Of a DNA stretch of 64,000 nucleotides, positions 44,524 to 53,358 are shown in pieces. The position numbers and the translations under genes are program-made. This DNA comes from Clostridia bacterium (GTDB taxonomy: Bacteria; Bacillota; Clostridia; Oscillospirales; CAG-272): contig JAGAVJ010000027.1 of the NCBI GenBank assembly GCA_017942005.1, positions 62,001 to 126,000 on the forward strand, written 5' to 3'. The notes below the pieces were generated by a model. It made no database searches, was not told the origin of the DNA, and saw nothing but the letters and a program-made list of their open reading frames with translations. Positions within the stretch are counted from its first letter, which is position 1, and every line of letters starts with the position of its first letter.

Positions 44524-47178
44524 ATGAAAATCAAGCGTTTGATATCTCAACTACTTTCTGCTGTATGTCTCTCTGCCGTTCTCTGTACCAGCGTTTCCTG
44601 TGACCAAGCACAAAAACAACAAGAAAAATCACCCGCTTCGAGTCATTCAGATTATGTGTATACAGCAGAAATTCTTTCTCTGCCAAACGTCATTGATGAC
44701 ATTCCCATTCAATGTGCCGGAAATATTCGCCCCTATTATGATGACGCCAAGTATATCACCAAATATACTGCTGCATACAGCAATCATCGCTTGATTTTTT
44801 CTGTATACCCTACAGAACGAGAACAAGTAAAAAATCTTGAGCAAAGCTTCCTTTTCATCGACACAGAAACCGAGAAAATCAATCATACCGCAATGGATTT
44901 CCGTATCAAAAAACACAATTTTTTTGATGAAAACAATCCCGATACATATTTCACGTATGTAAATGACGATAATAAGGAAATCAAAACTGCGAAACGCGAC
45001 TTTGCTTATCACAGCAATTTTTCATATAATACCTCCAGCATGTATGCGCTTACTTATGTTGCAAATGACATCTCCATCAATCCGGACTACGATCCGACCG
45101 ATGTAAAAACCGTTACTGCACCGGACGGAACACCTTTCCAGCTTCATATGTCGAGAAGATTTCTTGCTGAATCAAAATATACATTGGCAGTATTTCAGGC
45201 AGACGGTTCACTTGTATATGAAACAGTACTCTCTGATTTGCCTCAATTTGATGATATAAATTTGGATATATACACTTCTACTCCAATTTTGTTAACTGAT
45301 GACGGTTATTTTTGTACAATTTATAAAAATCAGTTGCTTATTTTAGATACAGAAGGTCAGCTGCTTAAAATTATCGATATTCCATGCAACAATTATATTA
45401 CATATGCTTCTCTTTACAAAGCGCCGGACGGAGCTTGCTATCTTTCTTATTCAAACGATGATAAATATACACCGATATGGATATACAGTGCCATTGATTT
45501 TTCCAACTTGACGCTCGGTACGCCTGTGATAATGGAGAATACATCAATTAACAACAGGCTTTGTTTTTCCTCCAAACAATCCGACGGCAGTGATACCGTG
45601 TTTTCATCGGACGGTTTGAATTTATACCAACATAAAAAAGACGGCACCAAAGAAGCACTGTTTGACTGGGCGTCTCTCAATATTATTGGCAGCAAAATAG
45701 ACACCATTTATGTCACGGAAGAAAATAAGTTCATCGTTCTCTCACGCGATATTCTCAATGATAACCTGGAAGTCGTGTTCATAAGCTACGTCCCCGCAGA
45801 CACCGTTCCACAAAAGACAGAGCTTGTTATCGCATGCGGCGACTACACAGACCGCTCCACACGTGCCCTTCAGATTGCCGCAACGGTGTTCAACCGGAAA
45901 AGCAAGGACTACAAAGTGAAGGTCGAATATTACCCGGTAGAATCGGACGGCATGTTTTCTGTCAATCAACAAATTGCAAACGATATGGCGCAGGGAAAAC
46001 AGATCGACCTGATTCTGTTCCACGATGCTGTGACCATGGAATACTTTGACAACCTCGACATTTTGGGTGACTGGTACCCATTCATTGACAGCGATGCGCA
46101 GTATACACGGGACGATTTTCTCCCCTGTATCCGTGCCGCTTACGAAACTTCCGCTGGGACACTTCCCGTTCTGACCACAGATTTCGGTCTGACCACGCTT
46201 GCAGGTACGCAGAATACGTTAAACGGCATGGAATCCTGGACATATGCCGAATGCATGGCGTATATGGACACTTTGGATTGGGATCAGATTCTGTTGCAGC
46301 TTGCCAAAAACGGCACAGACAGCCCTGCGATGCTGGTATTAAAAAGCTTTCTGCCTGTGATTTTGGACGATTATATCGACGAGGACACGGGAAGCTGTTC
46401 CTTTGATTCCGACAGCTTCCGCGAATTTTTAACGCTTTGTACAAAGGTACTCATCAACCACGATCAGGCAATCGAGGAAAAAACAACCACTGCCGCTGAG
46501 CGGATTTACAAAAACATCGGTCTCATGAATGAATTCCGGCGCGGCAAAACAATCCTCTATAACAATCCGTATCATGATGTAAACGGAAAGTTTTCTATCC
46601 GGTATCCGTCCGACGTCATGAACATTCTGGATAACCACTTCCCTGCCAACATGACCGGTTCCGGTGTGACCTTTATCGGTTACCCGCACGCGGAGGGTTC
46701 CACAGAATCCGGTACCGCAGTGACCCCCTATGTGCAGTTTGGATTAACCGCAAACGCCGAACATACAGACGGCGCATGGGAATTTATGAAAGGGTATCTC
46801 TCCTATCAGGTCAACCGCATTCAAAAACAGGCAAACGCGCCCTATCTTCCCTGCACCTATGATGCATTTCATGCACAGCTGGATGCCTATGAAACATATA
46901 CATACCTGCTCGACGGAACACAAAAAATCCTGGAATATACCAATTTTTCCAGTCAAGATTCCGAAAATACATTATATCATGCTGCGAATATGGAGGTGCG
47001 CGGGATTCTTACCAACCTTGTGGAAACCGCCACACGCCGGTATTCCGGAAACCAGGCGGTGATGGACATCATTTATGAAGAAGCCGCGTACTTCTTTGAA
47101 GGCATCCATTCCCTTACTGACATCACAGCGCGCATCCAGAACCGTGCCAGTATTTATTTAAGTGAGCATATGGGGTAA
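44524..47178 (+). CDS. large sensor-like lipoprotein with solute-binding C-terminal half (paralog 2)
   Basis: 884 residues and the same plan as its upstream neighbour: identical signal peptide apart from the lipobox (VSC), a diverged beta-rich region to about 400, and a nearly identical solute-binding half starting KTELVIACGDYTDRSTRALQ. Sixty bases separate the genes, with AGGAGC before the ATG, so both are probably on one transcript. The strong conservation of the second half against the variable first half points to recent duplication or gene conversion with diversification of the outer domain (inference). Confidence 0.8.
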   Translation: MKIKRLISQLLSAVCLSAVLCTSVSCDQAQKQQEKSPASSHSDYVYTAEILSLPNVIDDIPIQCAGNIRPYYDDAKYITKYTAAYSNHRLIFSVYPTEREQVKNLEQSFLFIDTETEKINHTAMDFRIKKHNFFDENNPDTYFTYVNDDNKEIKTAKRDFAYHSNFSYNTSSMYALTYVANDISINPDYDPTDVKTVTAPDGTPFQLHMSRRFLAESKYTLAVFQADGSLVYETVLSDLPQFDDINLDIYTSTPILLTDDGYFCTIYKNQLLILDTEGQLLKIIDIPCNNYITYASLYKAPDGACYLSYSNDDKYTPIWIYSAIDFSNLTLGTPVIMENTSINNRLCFSSKQSDGSDTVFSSDGLNLYQHKKDGTKEALFDWASLNIIGSKIDTIYVTEENKFIVLSRDILNDNLEVVFISYVPADTVPQKTELVIACGDYTDRSTRALQIAATVFNRKSKDYKVKVEYYPVESDGMFSVNQQIANDMAQGKQIDLILFHDAVTMEYFDNLDILGDWYPFIDSDAQYTRDDFLPCIRAAYETSAGTLPVLTTDFGLTTLAGTQNTLNGMESWTYAECMAYMDTLDWDQILLQLAKNGTDSPAMLVLKSFLPVILDDYIDEDTGSCSFDSDSFREFLTLCTKVLINHDQAIEEKTTTAAERIYKNIGLMNEFRRGKTILYNNPYHDVNGKFSIRYPSDVMNILDNHFPANMTGSGVTFIGYPHAEGSTESGTAVTPYVQFGLTANAEHTDGAWEFMKGYLSYQVNRIQKQANAPYLPCTYDAFHAQLDAYETYTYLLDGTQKILEYTNFSSQDSENTLYHAANMEVRGILTNLVETATRRYSGNQAVMDIIYEEAAYFFEGIHSLTDITARIQNRASIYLSEHMG

Positions 47179-47200
47179 TGAGAAAAGAACGTGGAAATAC

Positions 47201-47366
47201 AATGAGGAACTTTTTGAAAAAAGTTCCTCAAACTCCTCAAAAACTTTTATTGTTTTTTGTAAATATTGCAAAATATATTAAATAATTTAATATACACAGA
47301 ATATAAAAAGTTTTTAGGGGTCATAGGGGGATTTTTTCAAAAATCCCCCTAACCCGTACCCCCATC
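47201..47366. repeat. two-hairpin interspersed element, copy 6
   Basis: Left hairpin GAGGAACTTTTT/AAAAAGTTCCTC and CTCAAAAACTTTT; right AAAAAGTTTTTAGGGG and GGGGGATTTTT/AAAAATCCCCC. The internal arms are inverted copies of each other around an A/T-rich centre. It follows the tandem lipoprotein genes and should terminate them. Confidence 0.75.
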
Positions 47367-47391
47367 CAAATAAAACCGCACCATGTTATGC

Positions 47392-47431
47392 AAAACCGCC
47401 CCTTGACAGGCGGTTTTATGTATGCTATAAT
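47392..47431 (+). promoter_or_regulatory. consensus promoter with -35 in the loop of a palindrome
   Basis: TTGACA (47403-47408), 17 bp, TATAAT (47426-47431). AAAACCGCC (47392-47400) and GGCGGTTTT (47409-47417) are perfect inverted repeats whose 8-bp centre CCTTGACA contains the -35 box. A protein bound to the palindrome would block the polymerase; the same sequence can also be a weak terminator for upstream transcription. Confidence 0.85.
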
Positions 47432-47521
47432 AAGGTGGAATTGTTTGATACCGGCATACGATTGGTCGTATTTTGCCTGTGCAAATAATTCTGTGATTTT
47501 AAATTCAAAGGAGTATCTGCC

Positions 47522-48499
47522 TTGCATTGTCTCATTATCGGAAAAAACGACGCCGGACAGCGGCTGGATAAATTTCTGACCAAAAATTTCAAAACGCTGC
47601 CGCCGGCATTGATGTATAAATACATCCGCCTGAAAAAAATCAAAGTCAACCGCAAGCGCGCGGAACAGAAAACCGTGCTTTGTGAAGGCGACACGGTGGA
47701 ATTGTTCATCAAAGAAGAATTTTTTGAAGCGGTGACGCCGGACAATGCCTACCGCCGCATCACACCCAAACTCGATATCGTGTATGAAGACGAAAATCTT
47801 CTGCTCTGCGATAAAAAACCGGGGCTGATTGTCCATGCGGACGATGAGGAGGATGTGGACACACTCATCAACCACATCAAGGCATATCTGTGGCAAAAGG
47901 GAGAATATCGTCCGGAGGAAGAACACGCCTTTGCGCCGGCGCTGTGCAACCGTATTGACCGCAACACCGGCGGAATTGTCATTGCTGCAAAAAATGCAGA
48001 AGCGCTGCGTGTCATCAATGAAAAAATCCGTGCCGGTGAAATTGACAAACGGTATCTTTGTGCCGCACACGGAATTTTTGCGCAAAAGCAAGGAACGCTG
48101 CACGGCTATTTAAAAAAAGACAGCGCTACAAACATGGTTTCTGTTTTCGATAAAAAGACGACCCAGAGCCGCGAAGTGAAGGAAATTGTCACCGCCTATC
48201 GCGTGTTGGCAGAAAACAGAGAGGCTGACCGTTCCCTTTGTGAGGTGCATCTTTTGACAGGGCGCACGCACCAGATCAGAGCGCACTTTTCCACCATCGG
48301 TCATCCGCTGTTGGGAGACGGGAAATACGGCATCAACCGGGACGATAAAAAAGACGGATACAAATATCAGGCGCTGTACTCCTATAAGCTGACTTTTGCG
48401 TTCAAAACCCCGTCTTCCCTTGACTATTTGTGCGGAAAAACGGTGGAAGCAGACCGCGCTCATATCTGGTTTTTAAAGGAATTTCCCGACTTTTCCTGA
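47522..48499 (+). CDS. RluA family pseudouridine synthase
   Basis: Converts uridine to pseudouridine in rRNA or tRNA. 325 residues: an N-terminal S4 RNA-binding domain (GQRLDKFLTKNFKTLPPALM near 13) and the catalytic domain with the nucleophilic aspartate in CNRIDRNTGG near residue 145, then LLTGRTHQIRAHF near 245 and GHPLLGDGKYG. It most resembles the RluC/RluD group. The start is the TTG at 47522, eight nucleotides after AAAGGAG. The target uridine cannot be predicted. Confidence 0.93.
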   Translation: MHCLIIGKNDAGQRLDKFLTKNFKTLPPALMYKYIRLKKIKVNRKRAEQKTVLCEGDTVELFIKEEFFEAVTPDNAYRRITPKLDIVYEDENLLLCDKKPGLIVHADDEEDVDTLINHIKAYLWQKGEYRPEEEHAFAPALCNRIDRNTGGIVIAAKNAEALRVINEKIRAGEIDKRYLCAAHGIFAQKQGTLHGYLKKDSATNMVSVFDKKTTQSREVKEIVTAYRVLAENREADRSLCEVHLLTGRTHQIRAHFSTIGHPLLGDGKYGINRDDKKDGYKYQALYSYKLTFAFKTPSSLDYLCGKTVEADRAHIWFLKEFPDFS

Positions 48500-48587
48500 A
48501 AAATGTACCCGTTTCCGTCCAATTTGCGGCGTTACTCCGTTATTTCAATAAACCGCAATTCAGGGAGAAGAATTTTACTGAAACCTA

Positions 48588-48616
48588 TTGCAATTTTTGA
48601 AAATTTATGGTATAAT
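48588..48616 (+). promoter_or_regulatory. promoter for rpmB
   Basis: TTGCAA (48588-48593), 17 bp, TATAAT (48611-48616), 88 bp before the start. Confidence 0.82.
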
Positions 48617-48703
48617 ATTGAATGTGTCCTGAATAGATACGAATCATCCACAGTTCGTAAGGAATTCTACGATAAACATTTTTTTACAGGAGGTGTCTGT
48701 CAC

Positions 48704-48892
48704 ATGGCAAAGTGTAGTGTATGCGGTAAGGGCGTCGCGTTCGGCCGCACGGTTTCTCACTCAAACCGCAAGGAAAACAGAACGTTCAAGTCCAACATCA
48801 GACGAGTCAAGGCTGTCGTCAGCGGTACACCCAAGACGGTGTACGTTTGCTCCCGTTGCCTTCGTTCCGGTAAAGTAGAACGGGCAAATTAA
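48704..48892 (+). CDS. rpmB: 50S ribosomal protein L28
   Basis: 62 residues. Starts MAKCSVCGKGVAFGRTVSHS and keeps both CxxC pairs (CSVC near residue 4, CSRC near 50), the zinc-binding C+ form. AGGAGG lies 9 nt before the ATG. It is a single gene with its own promoter. Confidence 0.96.
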   Translation: MAKCSVCGKGVAFGRTVSHSNRKENRTFKSNIRRVKAVVSGTPKTVYVCSRCLRSGKVERAN

Positions 48893-49116
48893 GGTTTATT
48901 TCATAAGCTTCATAAAAAAGCAGTCTGAAAGCTTCCGAAATCGCAGCTTTCAATTTGAAAATAAAGCCGATCTCAAAAATGGTATCTACCATAATACGTG
49001 TTTCCCCTATTGCAATAGCGGACATCTCCCTTTCCAACCTTTGGCGGCTGGATTGCGGAGATTTTTGCTTTTTTGGGAGAAGACGTCAGGTTTTTCGGAA
49101 TTTTCTTCATTAGGGG
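48893..49116. other. rpmB downstream region
   Basis: TGAAAGCT/AGCTTTCA (about 48926-48952) forms an 8-bp stem that could terminate rpmB, although no long T run follows. The rest up to the next promoter shows no gene. Confidence 0.4.
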
Positions 49117-49145
49117 TTGATTTTCCATAAAAAACGTGGTACAAT
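49117..49145 (+). promoter_or_regulatory. promoter for the DivIVA-like gene
   Basis: TTGATT (49117-49122), 17 bp, TACAAT (49140-49145), about 140 bp before the start. Confidence 0.6.
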
Positions 49146-49287
49146 GATACCGTATCCACGCAGCATCGTTCCATTCGGAATTCTCACAATCCCCGTGCGA
49201 TAGATACGCATCCGGCAAATCCGAATATATCAGAAGGAGATCACATTTTTAACGCTCGCCAAACGTGTAAAAGTGTTATACATATTT

Positions 49288-50334
49288 ATGGAAAATGAAA
49301 TCAAGTTCCGCTCTACCATCGGCGGCGGATATAAAAAAGAAGATGTCAACGAATATATCGCTTCCATGCAGGCGCAGTTTACCGGTATTGAAGAAACCCT
49401 GAAAAATACCATTGACCGCCAGAAAGAATCTCTGGACGCCCTGCACGCCAAAGCAGAAGATGCCGCTTTGCTCAAAGAACAAAACGCACAGCTGCAAAAT
49501 GCGCTTGACAGTATTTCAAACACGCTTTCTTTATGCAAAGAGGAGCTGGAAGCTGAAAAAAATGCCCACAGCGCCGCACAAAAACAGATGGAAGACGAAC
49601 GAATTGCAGCGAAAGCCGAAGCCGCTGCAAAAGAAGAAGCCTTGCAGCAGTCCATGACGCGCTGTAAAGAATTGGAAGAACAAAATTCCATACTGAAAGA
49701 ACAGCTGTCGGAAATGCAGAATCTCTCTGCAAAAACCGAAGTCCCGGCAGATACATGCGCGGAGGCAGAAACGGTAAAGGAAACTGTTATCGATCATGAT
49801 ACGCCAACCGCTGCACTTGCAGATTCTACAAGCAGTACAGGTTCTGCAACGCTTACTGGTTCTGCCATCAAACAGGACGCCGCAGAAGAAACGCATATTG
49901 TCTATCCCGAGGACTATGAAGCGCTGAAGCTCAAAGCAGAACAGTACGACCGTATGTCCGCACACGTCGGTGCGATCATGCTCAAAGCCAATGCAAACGC
50001 AGAAGAAATCCTGCATAACGCGCGTGCAGAAGCAGAAAAGCTGTTGTCCGGCGTCAATGCGGAGTTGAGTGCAACACGTGTGAAGGCACAGTCCGATGCC
50101 GATACACTCATTGAGGATATTCACACACAGCTTTCCGGGATTCAATCGTCATGCAGTGAAGCGGTAAATGCCGATCTTGCGGAAATCCGCGCAGAAATTG
50201 ACGGCTTCCAGGAAATGCTTGCCCGCAAATGTCAGCAAATCGACGAAAAAATCGGATATGCCAAACGGGAAATGGATACCGCAGCAACAGAATTTATCCA
50301 CCGCGCAACCGCACACCGCGTATTGAAAAAATAA
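49288..50334 (+). CDS. DivIVA-domain coiled-coil protein
   Basis: 348 residues. The first 60 match the DivIVA membrane-binding domain start (FRSTIGGGYKKEDVNEYIAS), followed by a long coiled coil (about 45-155, rich in Glu/Lys/Ala). A Thr/Ser/Ala linker (SSTGSATLTGSAIKQDA) follows, and a second coiled coil from 210 (NANAEEILHNARAEAEKL) to the end. DivIVA-like proteins locate to curved membrane and recruit division or cell-wall partners. The ATG at 49288 gives the family start; AGAAGGAGATC lies about 50 nt upstream, with an imperfect hairpin ACATTTTTA/TAAAAGTGT in between that would shorten the distance. Confidence 0.8.
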   Translation: MENEIKFRSTIGGGYKKEDVNEYIASMQAQFTGIEETLKNTIDRQKESLDALHAKAEDAALLKEQNAQLQNALDSISNTLSLCKEELEAEKNAHSAAQKQMEDERIAAKAEAAAKEEALQQSMTRCKELEEQNSILKEQLSEMQNLSAKTEVPADTCAEAETVKETVIDHDTPTAALADSTSSTGSATLTGSAIKQDAAEETHIVYPEDYEALKLKAEQYDRMSAHVGAIMLKANANAEEILHNARAEAEKLLSGVNAELSATRVKAQSDADTLIEDIHTQLSGIQSSCSEAVNADLAEIRAEIDGFQEMLARKCQQIDEKIGYAKREMDTAATEFIHRATAHRVLKK

Positions 50335-50379
50335 ATCTTCATTTCATATATTTATATACCCGAAAGGATTACGTACAAA

Positions 50380-51417
50380 ATGAAAAACGGAAAACTCGGA
50401 TATGCTGTCGTGGGACTCGGTATCGGCAAAGCCCATGTAGACGCAGCATGCCAAAATCCCAAATGTGAGCTTGTTGCAGTCTGCGATTTAATTCAGGAGA
50501 AAATGGACAAGGTCGTCGAAAAAAGTCCCGAGACGAAAACCTACACGGACTTTGACGAAATGCTGAAAAATCCGGACATCGACATTGTCTCCATCTGTGT
50601 TCCCAGCGGTATGCATGCGGACTTTTCGGTGCGTGCACTGGAAGCGGGAAAGCACATTCTGTGCGAAAAACCGATTGAACTGACCGTAGAGCGTGCGATG
50701 CCGATTGAAGAAGCGCGTATCCGCACCAAAAAGAAAGCCGGCATTATCTTTCAGAACCGCAACAATGCCTGCATGCGTCCGATGAAGGACGCGATTGATT
50801 CCGGACGTCTTGGCAAGGTCTTCTGCGGCACCTTTGCCGTCAAATGGTACCGCGACGACAATTATTATGTCGGCTGGCACGGCACATGGGACATGGACGG
50901 CGGCGGATCTCTGATCAATCAATCCGTACATACCGTGGACCTGATGCAATGGCTTTTGGGGGATGTGGAAAGCGTCACCTCGAAAATGCGTATTGTAGAT
51001 CATAAGATCGAAACAGAGGACTTTACAGCGTCTTTGATTCAATTTAAAAGCGGCGCTGTTGCAACGTTTGTCTCCACAACTTGTGCATATCCCGGTATCT
51101 GCACCGCAATTCAGGTATACGGTACCGGCGGTTCGATTGAGGCAGACGGGGATTCGTTAACGGCATGGAAACTGCGTGATGCAGACGAGGATGAAGAAGA
51201 GGATATGCTCGAACGCTACGGTCAGGGCAACCGTATGGCAGCCGTGCTGGATCCCACCCTTGTCTCAGGGCATCAGTCCATGGTCGACGATATCATCGAT
51301 GCAGTTCTTTATGACCGTGACCCGCAGATCATGCCAATGGAAGCCATCAAGGCGGTACGGATCATCAATGCGGTTTACGAATCTGCAAAAACGGGCAAAA
51401 CAATCTATTTTGATTGA
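50380..51417 (+). CDS. Gfo/Idh/MocA family oxidoreductase
   Basis: NAD(P)-dependent sugar or inositol dehydrogenase-like enzyme, cytoplasmic, 345 residues. Rossmann motif VVGLGIGKAHVDAA near residue 8, the family's EKPIELTVERA (catalytic Lys) near 95 and GGGSLINQSVHTVDLMQWL near 170 with the conserved His. GAAAGGA precedes the ATG. Placed before a BNR-repeat protein gene; a joint role in breakdown of a sugar acid or sialoside is possible. Substrate unknown. Confidence 0.9.
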   Translation: MKNGKLGYAVVGLGIGKAHVDAACQNPKCELVAVCDLIQEKMDKVVEKSPETKTYTDFDEMLKNPDIDIVSICVPSGMHADFSVRALEAGKHILCEKPIELTVERAMPIEEARIRTKKKAGIIFQNRNNACMRPMKDAIDSGRLGKVFCGTFAVKWYRDDNYYVGWHGTWDMDGGGSLINQSVHTVDLMQWLLGDVESVTSKMRIVDHKIETEDFTASLIQFKSGAVATFVSTTCAYPGICTAIQVYGTGGSIEADGDSLTAWKLRDADEDEEEDMLERYGQGNRMAAVLDPTLVSGHQSMVDDIIDAVLYDRDPQIMPMEAIKAVRIINAVYESAKTGKTIYFD

Positions 51418-51444
51418 TGCCGCATTCCCCCGAATTGGAAAGGA

Positions 51445-51567
51445 GCTAACTTTTCGTTTATAAGTTAGCGTCATAAGTCTGAAAAATAAAATTTTTCAGA
51501 TAGTGTTTTGTGACTTCGTCACAACTCCACAAAGAGAGGAAATAACTTTCACTTTCGTGAAAGTTAT
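51445..51567 (+). repeat. four tandem perfect hairpins before the BNR-repeat gene
   Basis: GCTAACTT/AAGTTAGC (9-nt loop, 51445-51469), TCTGAAAAAT/ATTTTTCAGA (loop AAA, 51478-51500), TTGTGAC/GTCACAA (loop TTC, 51508-51524) and ATAACTTTCAC/GTGAAAGTTAT (loop TTTC, 51542-51567). The first and last are each preceded by a Shine-Dalgarno-like site (AAAGGAG; GAGAGGAA) and followed by GTCATA, so they look like two diverged copies of one leader unit whose stems changed on both sides. Confidence 0.85.
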
Positions 51568-51577
51568 GGTCATATAT

Positions 51578-53026
51578 ATGAAACCTATATCTTCCTGGAA
51601 CTTTACGCCCTATACCCCGCTCGACCGTCCGGAGCGTGCGCAGAATCCATACATCTGCCGCATTGCCCCCGGACTGACAACACTTGACTTTGATTTTATC
51701 GACAACGGCGCACCGTCGAAAGCAACCCACACACTGTACTACCGGGTACGCAGTTCACGTCCCACCGCAGATCATACCGCTGTACAACAGACAAACGCAG
51801 AACCAGAATGGATGAAATGCGAAATGGAGCAGGCGGACCGTGGGCAGCTGTGCAGCCTGAAACCGCATACCGACTATGAATTTTTTGTCGAACGCGACTG
51901 TGACGGCGCACGCAGTGAAACACGGCTTGTCTACACCAGTGTTGTTCCCGGGCGTGTGGTCAACTATCTTCACCCAGATGACCCCGCCTATGCGTTTTCC
52001 GGGCAGTACCTGTGTTCCCCCTGTCTCTGCAGACTGCCTTCCGGCAGACTTTTGTCCTCTATGGATGTCTTTCGCGGCGGCGCACCGCAGAACCTCACCA
52101 TACTGTTCTATTCGGATGACAACGGGGACTCCTGGCACTATCTGACAGAACTGTTTCCATGCTTTTGGGGACAGTTGTTTGTGCGCGGCAACAGACTGTA
52201 CATGCTGGCTGTGTCCTCAGAATACGGAGATCTACTCATCGGTGCGTCTGACAATGAAGGGCGTGACTGGACGCTGCCGACCGTGCTTTTCCGCGGTGCG
52301 GCAAGTCCGCATGAACGCGGTCTGCACCGTGCGCCCATGCGTTTGTGGGAAGCAAACGGCAGATTATGGACCGACGTAGAGTACGGCGCGTGGGAAAAGC
52401 ATGAGATGAACAACGCGGTACTCTCCGCCCCTGACGATGCCGCAGATTATACCGATCCTGCGGTTTGGTCGATGACAGAATTCTGGCGTTATGCGGACTT
52501 TGCAGCCAAAGCGGAGCCTGAGCAGCTTGTCCCCGGCTGTGTCGGCGGCATCGAAGGGACTGTGATCTCCGCCCCAGACGGAACCCTGTACGATTTCTTA
52601 CGGTATACACAGAAAAAATGTCTGCTTTTAAAAATCAATTCTACCCCCATGCAGCCGGAAGGCGTACTCTCTTATGCTGGACTTGTGACGCTTGACATCA
52701 CACCGTCGAAATTCGACATTGTATGGGACGATGTGTCGGAACAGTATTATATGCTTGCAAGCCATGCTCTGGAAGAACCAAAGACCAACCGCAATCTTCT
52801 CGCCCTGTTCCGCTCGGCAGATTTAATGACATGGGAATTCGTTGCGGATATTCTGGATGCCAAAGCGCTGAATCCCGCTGTTGTGGGTTTTCAATATGTC
52901 TCATTCTTAATTGATGGAGACGACATTCTCTTTCTTTCAAGAACCGCATACGGCAAACCTGCTAATTTCCATGATTCCAATTACCAGACCTTCCACCGCA
53001 TTCAAAATTTCCGTAACTTAACGTGA
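51578..53026 (+). CDS. BNR-repeat (sialidase-like) protein, cytoplasmic
   Basis: 482 residues without a signal peptide. Asp-box-like motifs SDDNGDSWHYL near 195 and SDNEGRDWTLP near 230 indicate a six-bladed propeller of the sialidase superfamily. A short beta-sandwich-like N-terminal part (LDFDFIDNGAPSKATHTLYY) precedes it. Arginines that could hold a carboxylate are present, but a full sialidase triad is not shown. The ATG at 51578 has GAGAGGAA about 40 nt upstream, with the hairpin 51542-51567 in between; folded spacing is about 12 nt. ATG 51566 is a possible alternative. Likely co-transcribed with the oxidoreductase. Confidence 0.75.
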   Translation: MKPISSWNFTPYTPLDRPERAQNPYICRIAPGLTTLDFDFIDNGAPSKATHTLYYRVRSSRPTADHTAVQQTNAEPEWMKCEMEQADRGQLCSLKPHTDYEFFVERDCDGARSETRLVYTSVVPGRVVNYLHPDDPAYAFSGQYLCSPCLCRLPSGRLLSSMDVFRGGAPQNLTILFYSDDNGDSWHYLTELFPCFWGQLFVRGNRLYMLAVSSEYGDLLIGASDNEGRDWTLPTVLFRGAASPHERGLHRAPMRLWEANGRLWTDVEYGAWEKHEMNNAVLSAPDDAADYTDPAVWSMTEFWRYADFAAKAEPEQLVPGCVGGIEGTVISAPDGTLYDFLRYTQKKCLLLKINSTPMQPEGVLSYAGLVTLDITPSKFDIVWDDVSEQYYMLASHALEEPKTNRNLLALFRSADLMTWEFVADILDAKALNPAVVGFQYVSFLIDGDDILFLSRTAYGKPANFHDSNYQTFHRIQNFRNLT

Positions 53027-53099
53027 GTTCGATGAGGTCGCTCTTGGGGAATTTTTGAAAAAATTCCCCGCCGCTAAGGCATCCCTCAAAAACTTTTTA
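53021..53099. repeat. two-hairpin interspersed element, left half (copy 7)
   Basis: Starts ACGTGAGTTCGATGAGG, with the hairpin GGGGAATTTTT/AAAAATTCCCC and CTCAAAAACTTTTT. The right half is missing; a complete copy starts 20 bp on. The element overlaps the stop region of the BNR-repeat gene. Confidence 0.8.
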
Positions 53100-53119
53100 A
53101 CAATGATATTGATAAATTA

Positions 53120-53319
53120 ACGTAAGTTCGATAGAATTCTTGGGGAAAAATTTTCCTCAAACCCTTTTCAAAAAACTTTATATGGATAAATCAAACCAAA
53201 ACTGTGCGTTTTTTTGCTTGATTTATCCATTTTTTATTGGTTTCTCTGTTTAAAAGTTTTTGCGGTGGAGGTTGAGGAGGTGCTTTTTTCAAAAAGCATC
53301 TCCTCATCGTACTCACGTT
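53120..53319. repeat. two-hairpin interspersed element, copy 8
   Basis: Ends ACGTAAGTTCGAT and ATCGTACTCACGT. The left hairpin is partly deleted (GGGGAAAAATTTTCCTC remains); centre and right half follow the copy at 56377 base by base with few changes, including the TATGGATAAATCAA and TTGATTTATCCAT inverted pair that differs from the other copies (TATGTATAAATCAA, TTGATTTATACAT) by a compensated change. Confidence 0.85.
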
Positions 53320-53358
53320 AAATTATGGTATAAATGCGGCAATCCTGTTTTTTTATCG

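Noticed and set aside
47321..48103. minus-strand frame over the RluA-type gene
   Set aside because: Phe/Cys/Arg-rich antisense reading of a confirmed gene; partly over a repeat.
51578..53026. secreted sialidase
   Set aside because: There is no signal peptide or sorting motif, and only two Asp-box-like motifs are clear, so only a cytoplasmic BNR-repeat protein is claimed.
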